A DNA stretch of 64,000 nucleotides from Bradyrhizobium elkanii WSM2783 (GTDB lineage Bacteria; Pseudomonadota; Alphaproteobacteria; Rhizobiales; Xanthobacteraceae), in NCBI RefSeq assembly GCF_000472865.1, contig NZ_AXAP01000003.1, positions 1-64,000 on the forward strand. Reading direction: 5' to 3'. Positions 43,259 to 52,242 of this stretch are shown piece after piece (within the stretch, counting starts at the first letter, position 1; every line of letters starts with the position of its first letter). A program made the position numbers and the translations under genes. Below the pieces are notes generated by a model, which was given only the letters and a program-made list of their open reading frames with translations, was not told where the DNA came from and searched no databases.

Positions 43259-43807
43259 TCAGAATGTCGGTGGGGTGCAGGCGCTGATCACCTCGCAGGG
43301 CTTGTCGCCGATGCAGCGGAAGCGATGCGGGCGGCGGCTTTCGAAATAATAGGCGTCGCCGGGATTGAGGATGCGGCGCTCGTCATCGACGGTGACCTCG
43401 AGCTTGCCGGAGACCACGATGCCGCCTTCCTCCCCGTCATGCACCAGCGGCACGCGGCCGGTGTCGCTGCCGGGCTCGTAGCGCTCTTTCAGGATCTGCA
43501 GGCTGCGGCCGAACAGATTGTCGCCGACCTGGCGATAGGAGATCGGCTTCTTGCCGATCTCGGTCAGTTCGTCGGAGCGGTAGAACACCTTGCGGCGGCG
43601 CTCCGGCTCAAGCGCGAAGAATTCCGCCAGTCCCATCGGAATTCCATCGAGGATGCGCTTCAGCGCCCCGACGGATGGGTTCATCTGGTTGGACTCGATC
43701 AGCGAGATCGTCGAATTGGTGACGCCGGACCGCTTGGCGAGTTCGCGCTGCGACAGCTTCTGCTGCGCGCGAATGAATCGCAGCCGGCCACCGATATCGA
43801 CGCTCAT
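43259..43807 (-). CDS. XRE-family regulator with cupin domain (PuuR-like)
   Basis: The 182-residue protein has an N-terminal helix-turn-helix (about 8-62: QKLSQRELAKRSGVTNSTISLIE). A C-terminal cupin sensor domain follows (GGIVVSGKLEVTVDDE, NPGDAYYFESRRPHRF). PuuR-type regulators repress amine or amino-acid catabolic genes and are relieved by the substrate. It is divergent from an omega-aminotransferase and DadA-like pair, which it probably controls through the dyad at 43831-43845. Confidence 0.9.
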   Translation of the reverse strand: MSVDIGGRLRFIRAQQKLSQRELAKRSGVTNSTISLIESNQMNPSVGALKRILDGIPMGLAEFFALEPERRRKVFYRSDELTEIGKKPISYRQVGDNLFGRSLQILKERYEPGSDTGRVPLVHDGEEGGIVVSGKLEVTVDDERRILNPGDAYYFESRRPHRFRCIGDKPCEVISACTPPTF

Positions 43808-43830
43808 GGAGAGAATCCCTGTTGCAGGTG

Positions 43831-43845
43831 TTGCGCATCGCGCAA
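43831..43845. promoter_or_regulatory. Candidate operator of the XRE-cupin regulator
   Basis: TTGCGC-ATC-GCGCAA is a perfect 6-3-6 dyad in the spacer between the regulator and the aminotransferase. A second TTGCGCG half-site stands near 43904. Confidence 0.5.
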
Positions 43846-43955
43846 ATATGCCGCGTCCGCCCCAATGAGATCAATGGGTTGCGGCGGCACAGAAAAGGGC
43901 TTGTTGCGCGTTTAGGAGCGTGTTCGGTTCGCGGCGTCAGCAGTGGAGCGACGCC

Positions 43956-45284
43956 GTGACCGTTCATCAGATTCCGAACACCATCAAGCTCGATTCGTTC
44001 TGGATGCCGTTCACGGCCAACCGGCAGTTCAAGGAGACGCCGCGGCTGTTCGCCTCCGCCGAGGGCATGTATTACACCAGCGTCGATGGGCGGAAGGTGA
44101 TCGACGGCTCGGCCGGGCTCTGGTGCGTCAATGCCGGCCACGGCCGCAAGCAGATTGCTGCAGCGGTCGAGCGGCAGTTGATGACGCTGGACTTCGCGCC
44201 GTCGTTCCAGATGGGCCATCCGATCGCGTTCGATTTCGCCGAACGCCTCGCCGCGCTGGCGCCCACGGGATTGGACCGCGTCTTCTTCACCAATTCGGGA
44301 TCGGAATCGGTCGATACCGCGCTGAAAATCGCGCTCGCCTATCACCGCGCCGCCGGCCAGCCGACCCGCACGCGCCTGATTGGCCGGGAGCGCGGCTATC
44401 ACGGCGTCGGTTTTGGCGGCATGTCGGTCGGCGGCATGGTGGCCAACCGCCGCGCCTTCGCGACTCATCTGCCCGGCGTCGACCATATCCGCCACACCTA
44501 TGATCTCGCCCGCAACGCGTTTGCAAAGGATCAGCCGGAGCATGGCGCCGAACTCGCCGACGACGTCGAGCGACTGGTGGCGCTGCATGGCGCCGAGACC
44601 ATTGCTGCCGTGATCGTCGAGCCGGTGCCGGGCTCGACCGCGGTGCTGCCGCCGCCGAAGGGCTATCTGCAGCGGCTGCGCGAATTGTGCGACAAGCACG
44701 GCATTCTCCTGATTTTCGACGAAGTCATCACCGGTTTCGGCCGGCTCGGCACGCCGTTCGCGTCGCAGTTCTTCGGTGTGACGCCCGATCTGATGACGAC
44801 CGCCAAGGGCATCACCAACGGCACCGTTCCCTGCGGCGCGGTGTTCGCCAGCCGCAAGATCTATGACGGGCTGATGACCGGGCCGGAAAGCCAGATCGAG
44901 CTGTTCCACGGCTACACCTATTCGGCGCATCCGGTGGCCTGCGCCGCCGGCCTTGCGACGCTCGACATCTACAAGGACGAAGGCCTGCTGACGCGCGGCG
45001 CCTCGCTTGCCGCGTACTGGCGCGATGCGCTGCATCAGCTCAAGGGCTTGCCGAACGTGATCGACATCCGCAATGTCGGCCTGATGGGCGCCATCGAAGT
45101 GGCACCGCGCAAGGACGGGGTGGGCGCGCGCGGCTACGACCTGATGGTCGATTGTTTCAATCACGGCCTCTACCTTCGCCAGAGCGGCGACGCCTTAGCG
45201 ATGTCGCCGCCCTTGATCGTCGAGCGCAGCCATATCGACGAGATGGTGTCGATCCTCGGCGACGCCATCAAGCGCGTGGCCTGA
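43956..45284 (+). CDS. Omega-amino acid--pyruvate aminotransferase (class III, PLP)
   Basis: This class III aminotransferase of about 442 residues has the start [20 protein letters not shown], which is typical of beta-alanine/omega-amino acid:pyruvate transaminases. The PLP region [11 protein letters not shown] and the Schiff-base Lys in [12 protein letters not shown] follow. GTG at 43956 (product begins with the THVQ-like TVHQIPNT) has GGAG upstream; an ATG at 43920 would add 12 residues. The next gene is a D-amino-acid dehydrogenase, suggesting a catabolic pair for an amine or unusual amino acid. Confidence 0.88.
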   Translation: MTVHQIPNTIKLDSFWMPFTANRQFKETPRLFASAEGMYYTSVDGRKVIDGSAGLWCVNAGHGRKQIAAAVERQLMTLDFAPSFQMGHPIAFDFAERLAALAPTGLDRVFFTNSGSESVDTALKIALAYHRAAGQPTRTRLIGRERGYHGVGFGGMSVGGMVANRRAFATHLPGVDHIRHTYDLARNAFAKDQPEHGAELADDVERLVALHGAETIAAVIVEPVPGSTAVLPPPKGYLQRLRELCDKHGILLIFDEVITGFGRLGTPFASQFFGVTPDLMTTAKGITNGTVPCGAVFASRKIYDGLMTGPESQIELFHGYTYSAHPVACAAGLATLDIYKDEGLLTRGASLAAYWRDALHQLKGLPNVIDIRNVGLMGAIEVAPRKDGVGARGYDLMVDCFNHGLYLRQSGDALAMSPPLIVERSHIDEMVSILGDAIKRVA

Positions 45285-45351
45285 CCTTGCTCCAGCCGTT
45301 GCGGAGATTATTTGCAGCGGCAAGTCATGCCGCGGCGGGAGCCTGAAAAGC

Positions 45352-46617
45352 GTGAAAGTCATTATCCTCGGCAGCGGCGTCATCGGCGTCACGTCAGCCT
45401 ATTATCTCGCGCGTGCCGGGCATGAGGTGACGGTTGTCGACCGCCAGCCCAAGCCTGCGCTGGAAACCTCTTTTGCCAATGCCGGCGAAGTCTCGCCCGG
45501 CTACTCTTCGCCATGGGCCGGTCCCGGCGTGCCGATCAAGGCCATCAAATGGCTGTTGATGAAGCACGGCCCGCTGGTGGTTCGCCCGAAGCCCGATCCC
45601 GCGATGTGGATCTGGCTGCTCAAGATGCTGCGCAACTGCACCGCGGAGCGGTACGCGGTCAACAAGAGCCGGATGATCCCGATCGCGGAATATAGCCGCG
45701 ACTGCCTGCGCGCGTTGCGCAGCGAGATCGGCATCCACTATGACGAGCGTTCCCGCGGCACGCTGCAATTGTTCCGCTACGCCGCCCAGCTCGACCACAC
45801 CGCCGATGACATTGCGGTGCTCAAGCAATATGGCGTTCCGTTCGAGGTGCTCGATCGCGAGGGCTGCATTGCCGCCGAACCGGCGCTCGCCGCGGTGAAG
45901 GAGAAGGTCGCCGGCGGACTGCGGCTGCCGCAGGACGAGACCGGCGATTGCCACATGTTTACGCAGGCTCTGGCGCTCGAGGCCGAAAAGCTCGGCGTGC
46001 GCTTCGAATTCAACGTCGCCATCGATGGCTTGATCGCCGACGCCTCGCGCGTCACCGGCGTTGCGACCAGCAAGGGCGTGCTGCAGGCCGACGCCTATGT
46101 CGTCGCGCTCGGAAGCTGGTCGCCGCGACTGCTCAGGCCGCTCGGCATTTCGCTGCCGGTGTATCCGGTGAAAGGCTATTCGATCACGGTGCCGATCGTA
46201 GATGCCAGCGGCGCGCCGGAATCGACCGTCATGGACGAGAGCTACAAGGTCGCGATCACGCGGCTCGGCGACCGCATCCGCGTCGGCGGCACCGCGGAGA
46301 TTTCAGGCTATTCCGACAAGCTTTATGCGGCGCGTCGGGCGACGCTCGATCATTCGCTGACGGATCTGTTTCCGCGTGGCGGCGATCTTGCCAAGGCGAC
46401 GTTCTGGAGCGGCCTGCGCCCGATGACGCCGGATGGACCTCCGGTGATCGGCGCGACAAAATACGGCAACCTCCATCTCAACACCGGCCATGGCACGCTT
46501 GGCTGGACCATGGCCTGCGGCTCGGGCAGGGTGCTGGCAGACCTCTTGTCCGGACGCAAGCCGGAGATCGATGTGAGCGAGCTGTCGATCACGCGCTACG
46601 ATCACCGGTTCGGCTGA
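45352..46617 (+). CDS. dadA: D-amino acid dehydrogenase, DadA-like
   Basis: The 421-residue FAD enzyme has the N-terminal dinucleotide motif [20 protein letters not shown]. The family blocks [23 protein letters not shown] and [13 protein letters not shown], with C-terminal [17 protein letters not shown], match DadA. It oxidises D-amino acids to keto acids and feeds electrons to the membrane quinone pool. The start is GTG at 45352. It lies 67 bases after the aminotransferase in the same direction. Confidence 0.92.
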   Translation: MKVIILGSGVIGVTSAYYLARAGHEVTVVDRQPKPALETSFANAGEVSPGYSSPWAGPGVPIKAIKWLLMKHGPLVVRPKPDPAMWIWLLKMLRNCTAERYAVNKSRMIPIAEYSRDCLRALRSEIGIHYDERSRGTLQLFRYAAQLDHTADDIAVLKQYGVPFEVLDREGCIAAEPALAAVKEKVAGGLRLPQDETGDCHMFTQALALEAEKLGVRFEFNVAIDGLIADASRVTGVATSKGVLQADAYVVALGSWSPRLLRPLGISLPVYPVKGYSITVPIVDASGAPESTVMDESYKVAITRLGDRIRVGGTAEISGYSDKLYAARRATLDHSLTDLFPRGGDLAKATFWSGLRPMTPDGPPVIGATKYGNLHLNTGHGTLGWTMACGSGRVLADLLSGRKPEIDVSELSITRYDHRFG

Positions 46618-46627
46618 TTTCCCTCCC

Positions 46628-46707
46628 TCATTGCGAGGAGCGAAGCGACGAAGCAATGCACCTCTTCGCTTTCGGCGCGATGGATTGATTCGCTTCGCTC
46701 AATGACG
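46628..46707. repeat. Short intergenic palindromic repeat (TCATTGCGAGGAGCGAAGCG type)
   Basis: TCATTGCGAGGAGCGAAGCG at the left and CGCTTCGCTCAATGA at the right are inverted copies in the spacer between dadA and the convergent TetR gene. From memory this motif is frequent in Bradyrhizobium intergenic DNA. Confidence 0.75.
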
Positions 46708-46717
46708 GTGTGCGCGG

Positions 46718-47359
46718 TCAACGCTTTCGTTTGACTGCCTTCTTCGCCGGCTTCGGCGCCGCCACCGTCGCCTTCTGCGCCGGTTGCAGGCGCAGGCCGT
46801 CGATGAACACATCCAATAGCCGCAGCACGGTCGATTGCCAGCCTGCCTGGTCGTGCATGTAGCACAGGCCGATCAGCGCGCGCAGGACGTCCTCGGCGCT
46901 GATATCGGCCCGGATCTCGCCGGCGGCGACGGCGCGGGCGAGCAGCGCGGCGATCGCCTTGGTCAGTCGGTCGAGCGAATAGGCGTGAAGCTCAGGCGAG
47001 CCGTGCGCGACCAGCGCCAGCGCCGCCGCCATGCCCTTCTTGGTGGCGACGAATTGCACGTTGGCATGCAGCCAATGCCGCAGCGCTTCGACCGGATCGG
47101 TCTCCGCATGCAACTGCTCCGCGAGGTCGCCGAGCTGATCCACCTCGCGCCGATACACTGCTTCATACAGTGCTTCGCGCGTCGGAAAGTGACGGTAGAG
47201 CGTTCCGATGCCGACGCCGGCGTGCCGTGCCACAGCCTCCAGGCTGGCCTCGGGACCGCCGGCGCTGAACACGGCTTTCGCCGCTTCCAGCACGCGCTCC
47301 CGGTTGCGCACGGCATCCGCGCGTGGCTTGCGAACTATTCCTGCGAACTGACTGGCCAT
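46718..47359 (-). CDS. TetR-family regulator, divergent from the molybdenum hydroxylase genes
   Basis: The 213-residue protein has the TetR DNA-binding part (about 17-63: NRERVLEAAKAVFSAGGPEASLE and GVGIGTLYRHFPTREALYEAVY). A helical ligand-binding half follows, and the tail is unusually basic (KPAKKAVKRKR). The ATG at 47359 was chosen; sequence further upstream in that frame only mirrors the next gene. GGAGGGG lies upstream. A perfect palindrome at 47389-47405 in the divergent spacer is its likely operator. Confidence 0.9.
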   Translation of the reverse strand: MASQFAGIVRKPRADAVRNRERVLEAAKAVFSAGGPEASLEAVARHAGVGIGTLYRHFPTREALYEAVYRREVDQLGDLAEQLHAETDPVEALRHWLHANVQFVATKKGMAAALALVAHGSPELHAYSLDRLTKAIAALLARAVAAGEIRADISAEDVLRALIGLCYMHDQAGWQSTVLRLLDVFIDGLRLQPAQKATVAAPKPAKKAVKRKR

Positions 47360-47388
47360 CAGATTTGTGATTTCCCCTCCCTTGTAAA

Positions 47389-47405
47389 ACGGAGGATGCC
47401 TCCGT
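47389..47405. promoter_or_regulatory. Candidate TetR operator
   Basis: ACGGAGG-ATG-CCTCCGT is a perfect 7-3-7 dyad located 30 bases from the TetR start and 110 bases before the [2Fe-2S] subunit gene. The size and place fit autoregulation plus control of the divergent operon. Confidence 0.55.
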
Positions 47406-47515
47406 ATATGCGATGAGTACCCGGCCTGCAAAGGTCCGCCGATCAACACATTGGCGGACGCCGGCGGCGCATTACCACTGTAACAATTCCAGCATAGCAC
47501 TGATCGGAGCCCTGC

Positions 47516-48013
47516 ATGAATTTCTCCATCAGCCTCACCGTGAACGGTGTGCGGCGGGAGATCGAGCTCGACGACCCCCGCGTCACCCTGCTCGATCTGT
47601 TGCGCGAGCGTCTTGATCTGACCGGCACCAAGAAGGGGTGCGACCGCGGCCAGTGCGGCGCCTGCACTGTCCTGGTCAACGGGCGGCGCATCAATTCCTG
47701 CCTTGCTTTGGCGGTGAGCCAGGACGGCGCCGACATCCTCACCATCGAAGGTGTCGCGCATGGCGACCAGCTCCATCCGGTGCAGGCCGCCTTCATCGCG
47801 CATGACGCCTTTCAATGCGGCTTCTGCACGCCCGGACAGGTCATGAGCGGAATCGGACTGATCACCGAAGGCCAGGCCGGCGATGATCCCGAGCGCGTCC
47901 GCGAAGGCATGAGTGGCAATCTGTGCCGCTGCGGCGCCTATGCCGGCATCACCGAAGCCGTGCTTGAGGCCCAACAAACTCTCGCGAACTCCGAACAGAG
48001 GCGCTCCGCATGA
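47516..48013 (+). CDS. Molybdenum hydroxylase [2Fe-2S] subunit
   Basis: The 165-residue protein has the plant-ferredoxin-type cluster (Cys42, Cys47, Cys50, Cys62 in KGCDRGQCGACTV) and the second cluster typical of xanthine dehydrogenase family enzymes (Cys101, Cys104, Cys137, Cys139 in FQCGFCTPG and NLCRCG). It transfers electrons from the Mo cofactor to the FAD subunit. No Tat signal is present, unlike E. coli PaoA, so the enzyme should be cytoplasmic. It overlaps the next gene by ATGA. Confidence 0.93.
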   Translation: MNFSISLTVNGVRREIELDDPRVTLLDLLRERLDLTGTKKGCDRGQCGACTVLVNGRRINSCLALAVSQDGADILTIEGVAHGDQLHPVQAAFIAHDAFQCGFCTPGQVMSGIGLITEGQAGDDPERVREGMSGNLCRCGAYAGITEAVLEAQQTLANSEQRRSA

Positions 48014-49062
48014 TGAAGTTCGATTACGTCAGGCCCGCCACCATCGCCGAGGCGGTCGCGGCCGCGTCCGAGAAGGGCGCCACTTATCTTGCTTCCGGCA
48101 CCAATCTGCTCGACCTCATGAAGGGCGGCGTCTGCCATCCGAGCCGGCTGGTCGACATCACGCGCCTGCCGGGGCTGGACCGCGTCGAATATCTTGCCGA
48201 CGGCGGCGTCCGGATCGGCACGCTGGTCCGCAATGCAGATCTCGCGCATGATGCGGAGTTCGCCCGCGCCTTTCCGTCGGTGGCCGAGGCGCTGCTGTCG
48301 GGCGCGTCCGCGCAGCTTCGCAATGCCGCGACTGTCGGCGGCAACGTGCTGCAGCGGACGCGCTGTGCCTATTTCTACGACGCCCCCAGTGCCTGCAACA
48401 AGCGCTGGCCCGGCGCCGGCTGCGATGCACGCCATGGCGAAAACCGGCTGCATGCCGTGCTCGGCTGGAGCGAAGCCTGCATCGCCACGCATCCTTCCGA
48501 TTTTTGCGTCTCGCTGGTTGCGCTGGATGCAGTCGTCGAGATCGAGGGCAAGAGCGGGCGGCGCGAGGTCGCGCTCGAGGCACTGCACCGCCTGCCCGGC
48601 GACACGCCGCAGCGGGAGACTTTGCTCGATCGCGGCGACCTGATCGTCGCGCTGCGGCTGCCGGCGGAGGCGCGCGGTTTCGCCGCACATGCGCGCTATA
48701 TCAAGGTTCGCGAACGCACCTCCTATGCATTCGCGGTTGTGTCGGCCGCCGCAAGCCTGCGGCTGGAGCAAGGTGTAATCCGTGAAGCACGGCTCGCGCT
48801 CGGCGGCGTCGCGGCAAAACCCTGGCGTGCGCGGGAAGCAGAGCAGAGTCTTGCCGGCGTCGCGCCCGATGCTGCGGGCTTCCGCGAGGCTGCGCGCATC
48901 GCGCTTGCCGACGCAAAGCCGTCCGGCGACAACGCGTTCAAGATCGAACTCGCAGAGCGTATCGTGGTGCGGGCGCTGACGCTCGCCACCGCGGGCACGC
49001 CGGCGCGCGTTCCCGCGCTTCCCGGCTCTCCCTTCTCATCAGGAGTGCGCCATGTCGCTTGA
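48010..49062 (+). CDS. Molybdenum hydroxylase FAD subunit with an extra four-Cys cluster (PaoB-like)
   Basis: The 350-residue protein has the FAD-binding LASGTNLLDLMKGG and ATVGGNVLQRTRC blocks of the medium subunit. Four cysteines at 119, 129, 138 and 157 (RTRCAYF, SACNK, GAGCDA, EACIATHPSD) match the [4Fe-4S] insertion known in E. coli PaoB, the aldehyde oxidoreductase subunit. This separates it from ordinary xanthine dehydrogenase or CO dehydrogenase subunits. It overlaps the large-subunit gene by 11 bases. Confidence 0.92.
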   Translation: MMKFDYVRPATIAEAVAAASEKGATYLASGTNLLDLMKGGVCHPSRLVDITRLPGLDRVEYLADGGVRIGTLVRNADLAHDAEFARAFPSVAEALLSGASAQLRNAATVGGNVLQRTRCAYFYDAPSACNKRWPGAGCDARHGENRLHAVLGWSEACIATHPSDFCVSLVALDAVVEIEGKSGRREVALEALHRLPGDTPQRETLLDRGDLIVALRLPAEARGFAAHARYIKVRERTSYAFAVVSAAASLRLEQGVIREARLALGGVAAKPWRAREAEQSLAGVAPDAAGFREAARIALADAKPSGDNAFKIELAERIVVRALTLATAGTPARVPALPGSPFSSGVRHVA

Positions 49063-51310
49063 GCTCACCCGCGATCCTGCCCATCTCAGGCACGGCTCGA
49101 ATATCGGCCAGCCGCTGACCCGCCGCGACGGCGTCCTGAAGGTCAAGGGCCAAGCCCGCTATGCCGCCGATAATCACCCGGCGGGCATGCTCTATGCCGT
49201 GATCGCCGTCTCCACCATCGCGCGCGGCCGCGTGACCTCCCTCGATGTCGATGCCGCCAAGCGCTATCCCGGCGTCGTCGACGTGATGACGCCCTCGCAC
49301 AAGCCGCCGCTTGCCGAAGATCCGGACGGCAAGCCCAATCCTTTCGCATTCAAGATGGAGCTCCTGCAGAACGACGAGGTGCGCTATGCGAACCAGGCGA
49401 TCGCGGTCGTGATCGCCGAGACGCTGGAAGCCGCGACCGAAGGCGCGGCACTGCTGTCGCCGCAATATCACATCGAGTCCGCGCGGGTCGGCCTTGATGG
49501 TGCCGAGAGCTATGTGCCGCCGGTGGTCGGTATCGGCAATCCGGCCGAGGTCCGGCATGGCGATGTCGATGCTGCGCTCGCCGGCGCATCGAACCGCATC
49601 GAGGCGACGTATGAAACGCCGGCGCAGTATCACAATGCGATGGAGCCGCACGCGATGGTCGCGGCCTGGGACGGCGACAAGCTCTCGATCGATACGCCGA
49701 GCCAGGGCATGGCGATGGCACAGATGCGGCTCGGGGGATTGCTCGGCATTCCGCCTGGCAATGTTCATATCCGCAGCCCGTTCCTCGGCGGTGGTTTCGG
49801 CTCGAAGGGACTGGTCTCCGGGCCACAAGTGCTGGGCATCATGGCGGCCAAGCTGGTGGGACGTCCGGTCAAGCTCGTGCTGCGCCGTGACCAGATGTAC
49901 GGCCCGGTCGGCCATCGTCCGCCGACCCGGCAGACGCTGCGCATCGGCGCCGACGGCGAAGGTCGCCTGACCGCGATCGATCATCACGCCAAGGTCACGA
50001 CCAGCACGTTCGATGATTTCTACGAGCCGGCCGCCGACGCCTCGCACACGCTCTATGCAAGCCCCGCGATCAAGACCTCGCATGAAGCGGTGCGCGTCAA
50101 TACCGGCACGCCACTGTTCATGCGCGCGCCGGGAGAGGCGACCGGCTCGATCGCGCTCGAGAGTGCCATCGACGAGATCGCGGTGGCGTGCGGAATGGAC
50201 CCGCTCGATTTTCGCCTGAAGAACTACGCCGAGGTCGAGCCGATCTCCGGAAAGCCGTTCTCCTCGAAGGCGCTGCGGCAGTGTTATGCCAAGGGTGCCG
50301 AACGCTTCGGTTGGGCAGGGCGTCCGCTCGCGCCGCGGCAGATGCGCGACGATGATGGTTTCCTGGTCGGGTGGGGCATGGGCACCGCGACCTTTCCGGC
50401 GCTGATGTTCCAGGCGCAGGCGCGCGCCGTGATCCGCAGCGACGGCTCCGGCGTGATGGAGACCGGCGCGCATGACATGGGGCAGGGCGCGTGGACCGCG
50501 CTCGCCCAGATCGCGGCGGACGGACTCGGGCTCGGCATCGACCAGGTCGAATTCAGGTCGGGCACGTCGGATCTGCCGGACGCGGGCATTGCCGGCGGCT
50601 CGGCCCATACCGCGACCGCCGGTGCTGCGATCCACAGTGCCGGCGCGGCCGTGATCACAAAGCTCGCCGATCTCGCGACCAATGACCAGCGCTCGCCGCT
50701 GTTCGGCGCCGGCAATGCCGGCGTGATCGCGCGGGAAGGGCGGCTGTTCCGCCGCGACGACGAAGCGCGCAGCGAGAGCTATGCCGACATCCTCACGCGC
50801 GCCGGCGTCGCCGAGATCGAAGCCAGCGGTGGCGGCGCGGCCGATCCTGCGGCGCAGTCGAACTATGCCATGCATGCGCATGGCGCTGTGTTCGCGGAGG
50901 TGAAGGTCGATCCCGAACTCGGTCAGGTCCGCGTCACGCGCCTGGTCGGCGCCTTTGCCGCCGGCCGCATTATCAATCCGCGCCTGGTCCAGAGCCAGCT
51001 CTTCGGCGGCATGATCTGGGGCGTATCGTTCGCGCTGCACGAGGAAGCCGTCATGGACCACCGTTCCGGCCGCATCCTGAACGCGAACCTCGCCGAGTAC
51101 CATATCCCTGTGAATGCCGATGTGCCGTCGCTCGATGTGCTGACCGTCGACGAGCACGATCCGCATGTGAATGCGCTCGGCATCAAGGGCGTCGGCGAGA
51201 TCGGCGTCACCGGCAGCGCCGGTGCGGTCGCCAATGCGGTCTGGCACGCCACAGGCGTTCGCCCACGCCGCTTCCCGATCCGGATCGATGATCTTCTGAC
51301 GCGGCTTTAG
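49052..51310 (+). CDS. Molybdenum hydroxylase large (Mo-cofactor) subunit, aldehyde oxidoreductase type
   Basis: The 752-residue catalytic subunit has the N-terminal VLKVKGQARYAADNHPAGM. The cofactor-binding motifs LGGGFGSKG and GQGAWTALAQIAADGLG are present, and the base Glu716 in GVGEIGVTGSAGA is conserved. The length and motifs resemble PaoC, which oxidises aromatic and other aldehydes with the molybdopterin cytosine dinucleotide cofactor. A true substrate cannot be named. No XdhC/CoxF-type maturation gene is in this operon. Confidence 0.92.
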   Translation: MSLELTRDPAHLRHGSNIGQPLTRRDGVLKVKGQARYAADNHPAGMLYAVIAVSTIARGRVTSLDVDAAKRYPGVVDVMTPSHKPPLAEDPDGKPNPFAFKMELLQNDEVRYANQAIAVVIAETLEAATEGAALLSPQYHIESARVGLDGAESYVPPVVGIGNPAEVRHGDVDAALAGASNRIEATYETPAQYHNAMEPHAMVAAWDGDKLSIDTPSQGMAMAQMRLGGLLGIPPGNVHIRSPFLGGGFGSKGLVSGPQVLGIMAAKLVGRPVKLVLRRDQMYGPVGHRPPTRQTLRIGADGEGRLTAIDHHAKVTTSTFDDFYEPAADASHTLYASPAIKTSHEAVRVNTGTPLFMRAPGEATGSIALESAIDEIAVACGMDPLDFRLKNYAEVEPISGKPFSSKALRQCYAKGAERFGWAGRPLAPRQMRDDDGFLVGWGMGTATFPALMFQAQARAVIRSDGSGVMETGAHDMGQGAWTALAQIAADGLGLGIDQVEFRSGTSDLPDAGIAGGSAHTATAGAAIHSAGAAVITKLADLATNDQRSPLFGAGNAGVIAREGRLFRRDDEARSESYADILTRAGVAEIEASGGGAADPAAQSNYAMHAHGAVFAEVKVDPELGQVRVTRLVGAFAAGRIINPRLVQSQLFGGMIWGVSFALHEEAVMDHRSGRILNANLAEYHIPVNADVPSLDVLTVDEHDPHVNALGIKGVGEIGVTGSAGAVANAVWHATGVRPRRFPIRIDDLLTRL

Positions 51311-51322
51311 AGTACAGCCGCG

Positions 51323-52102
51323 TCAGCGTCCCTGGAACACCGCAGCCCGCCGCTCGATGAAGGATTGAATGCCTTCGCGGGCGTCGGCGCTGTTCAGGAC
51401 GCGTTCGCGGATCGACGGGATAAAGGCGATCGCAGCGGCCTCGCCGCCCTCGATATATTTCGCGGCTGCTTCCTTGGTCGCCTGGATGCCGAGCGGCGCG
51501 TTGCGCGCGATCGCAGCGGCAAGCTCCATGGCGCGGGCGACCTGCTGGCCCGCTGGCACCACCTCCTGCACCAGGCCGATCTCGCGGGCGCGCTGCGCCG
51601 TGAATTCGTCGCACAGGAACAGGTGATACATCGCATTGCCCCATCCGGTGCGCGACAGGAAGCGGAAATGTGCGCCGCCGAGGGGCGCGATTCCGCGCTT
51701 TGCCTCCATCTGGCAGAACCGGCTGTCATCGGCGGCAACGACGATGTCGCCTGCCAGCATCAGCTCTATGCCGATCGTGAACACGATGCCTTGGACTGCC
51801 GTGACGATCGGTTTCCTGCAGCGCTTGGAAAGGCCGAACGCGTCGACATTGCCCTCCTTGATGTTGCGCTTCTCGGCGGTGGGACCGAAGAATTTCGGCA
51901 TGTCGAGACCGGCGGTGAAATCCTTGCCTTCGGCGCAGATGACGCCGACCCAATAGGTCTCGTTGTTGTGCAACTCGGTCACCGCGTCGGAGAGCTGCTC
52001 CATCATCGCGGGCGAGAAGGCGTTCTTCTTGGCCGGGTTGTCGATGACGATCTTGAAGATGTGGTCGTGTGCTTCAGTCCGGATGCTGCCTGGCGTGGTC
52101 AT
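51323..52102 (-). CDS. Crotonase/enoyl-CoA hydratase family protein
   Basis: The 259-residue protein has the crotonase fold with oxyanion-hole segments AGLDMPKFF and IVFTIGIELMLAGDIVVAAD, and the C-terminal KEAAAKYIEGG. The catalytic Glu positions of classical enoyl-CoA hydratase are not clearly conserved (region GIAPLGGAHFRF), so the reaction may be isomerisation or another CoA-ester conversion. It is divergent from a TetR regulator across a spacer with two dyads and is probably its target. Confidence 0.88.
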   Translation of the reverse strand: MTTPGSIRTEAHDHIFKIVIDNPAKKNAFSPAMMEQLSDAVTELHNNETYWVGVICAEGKDFTAGLDMPKFFGPTAEKRNIKEGNVDAFGLSKRCRKPIVTAVQGIVFTIGIELMLAGDIVVAADDSRFCQMEAKRGIAPLGGAHFRFLSRTGWGNAMYHLFLCDEFTAQRAREIGLVQEVVPAGQQVARAMELAAAIARNAPLGIQATKEAAAKYIEGGEAAAIAFIPSIRERVLNSADAREGIQSFIERRAAVFQGR

Positions 52103-52156
52103 GTACCCTCCCTTTCGTTGTTAGCATTTGTCATCGCGCCACTCTCGTCCGGTCGC

Positions 52157-52209
52157 CTATGACGCCTGACATAGCTGCATATCGGGGCTGGCTATGTCAA
52201 GTGTCATAG
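52157..52209. promoter_or_regulatory. Paired palindromic operators between crotonase and TetR genes
   Basis: CTATGACGCCTGACATAG (52157-52174) and CTATGTCAAGTGTCATAG (52192-52209) are each imperfect dyads and near reverse complements of each other. Their centres are 35 bases apart. This is what two TetR dimer sites would look like. Confidence 0.6.
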
Positions 52210-52242
52210 TCTAGTCTGGATCGACGAATCCGAGAGGCAAGG

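Noticed and set aside
47360..47977. Long in-frame extension of the TetR gene at 46718-47359
   Set aside because: It is antisense to the clearly coding [2Fe-2S] subunit gene and lacks any domain. The TetR motif begins right after 47359.
48938..51247. 769-codon minus-strand frame opposite the Mo-hydroxylase large subunit
   Set aside because: It is a mirror frame of a clearly recognised enzyme gene, with no recognisable domain.
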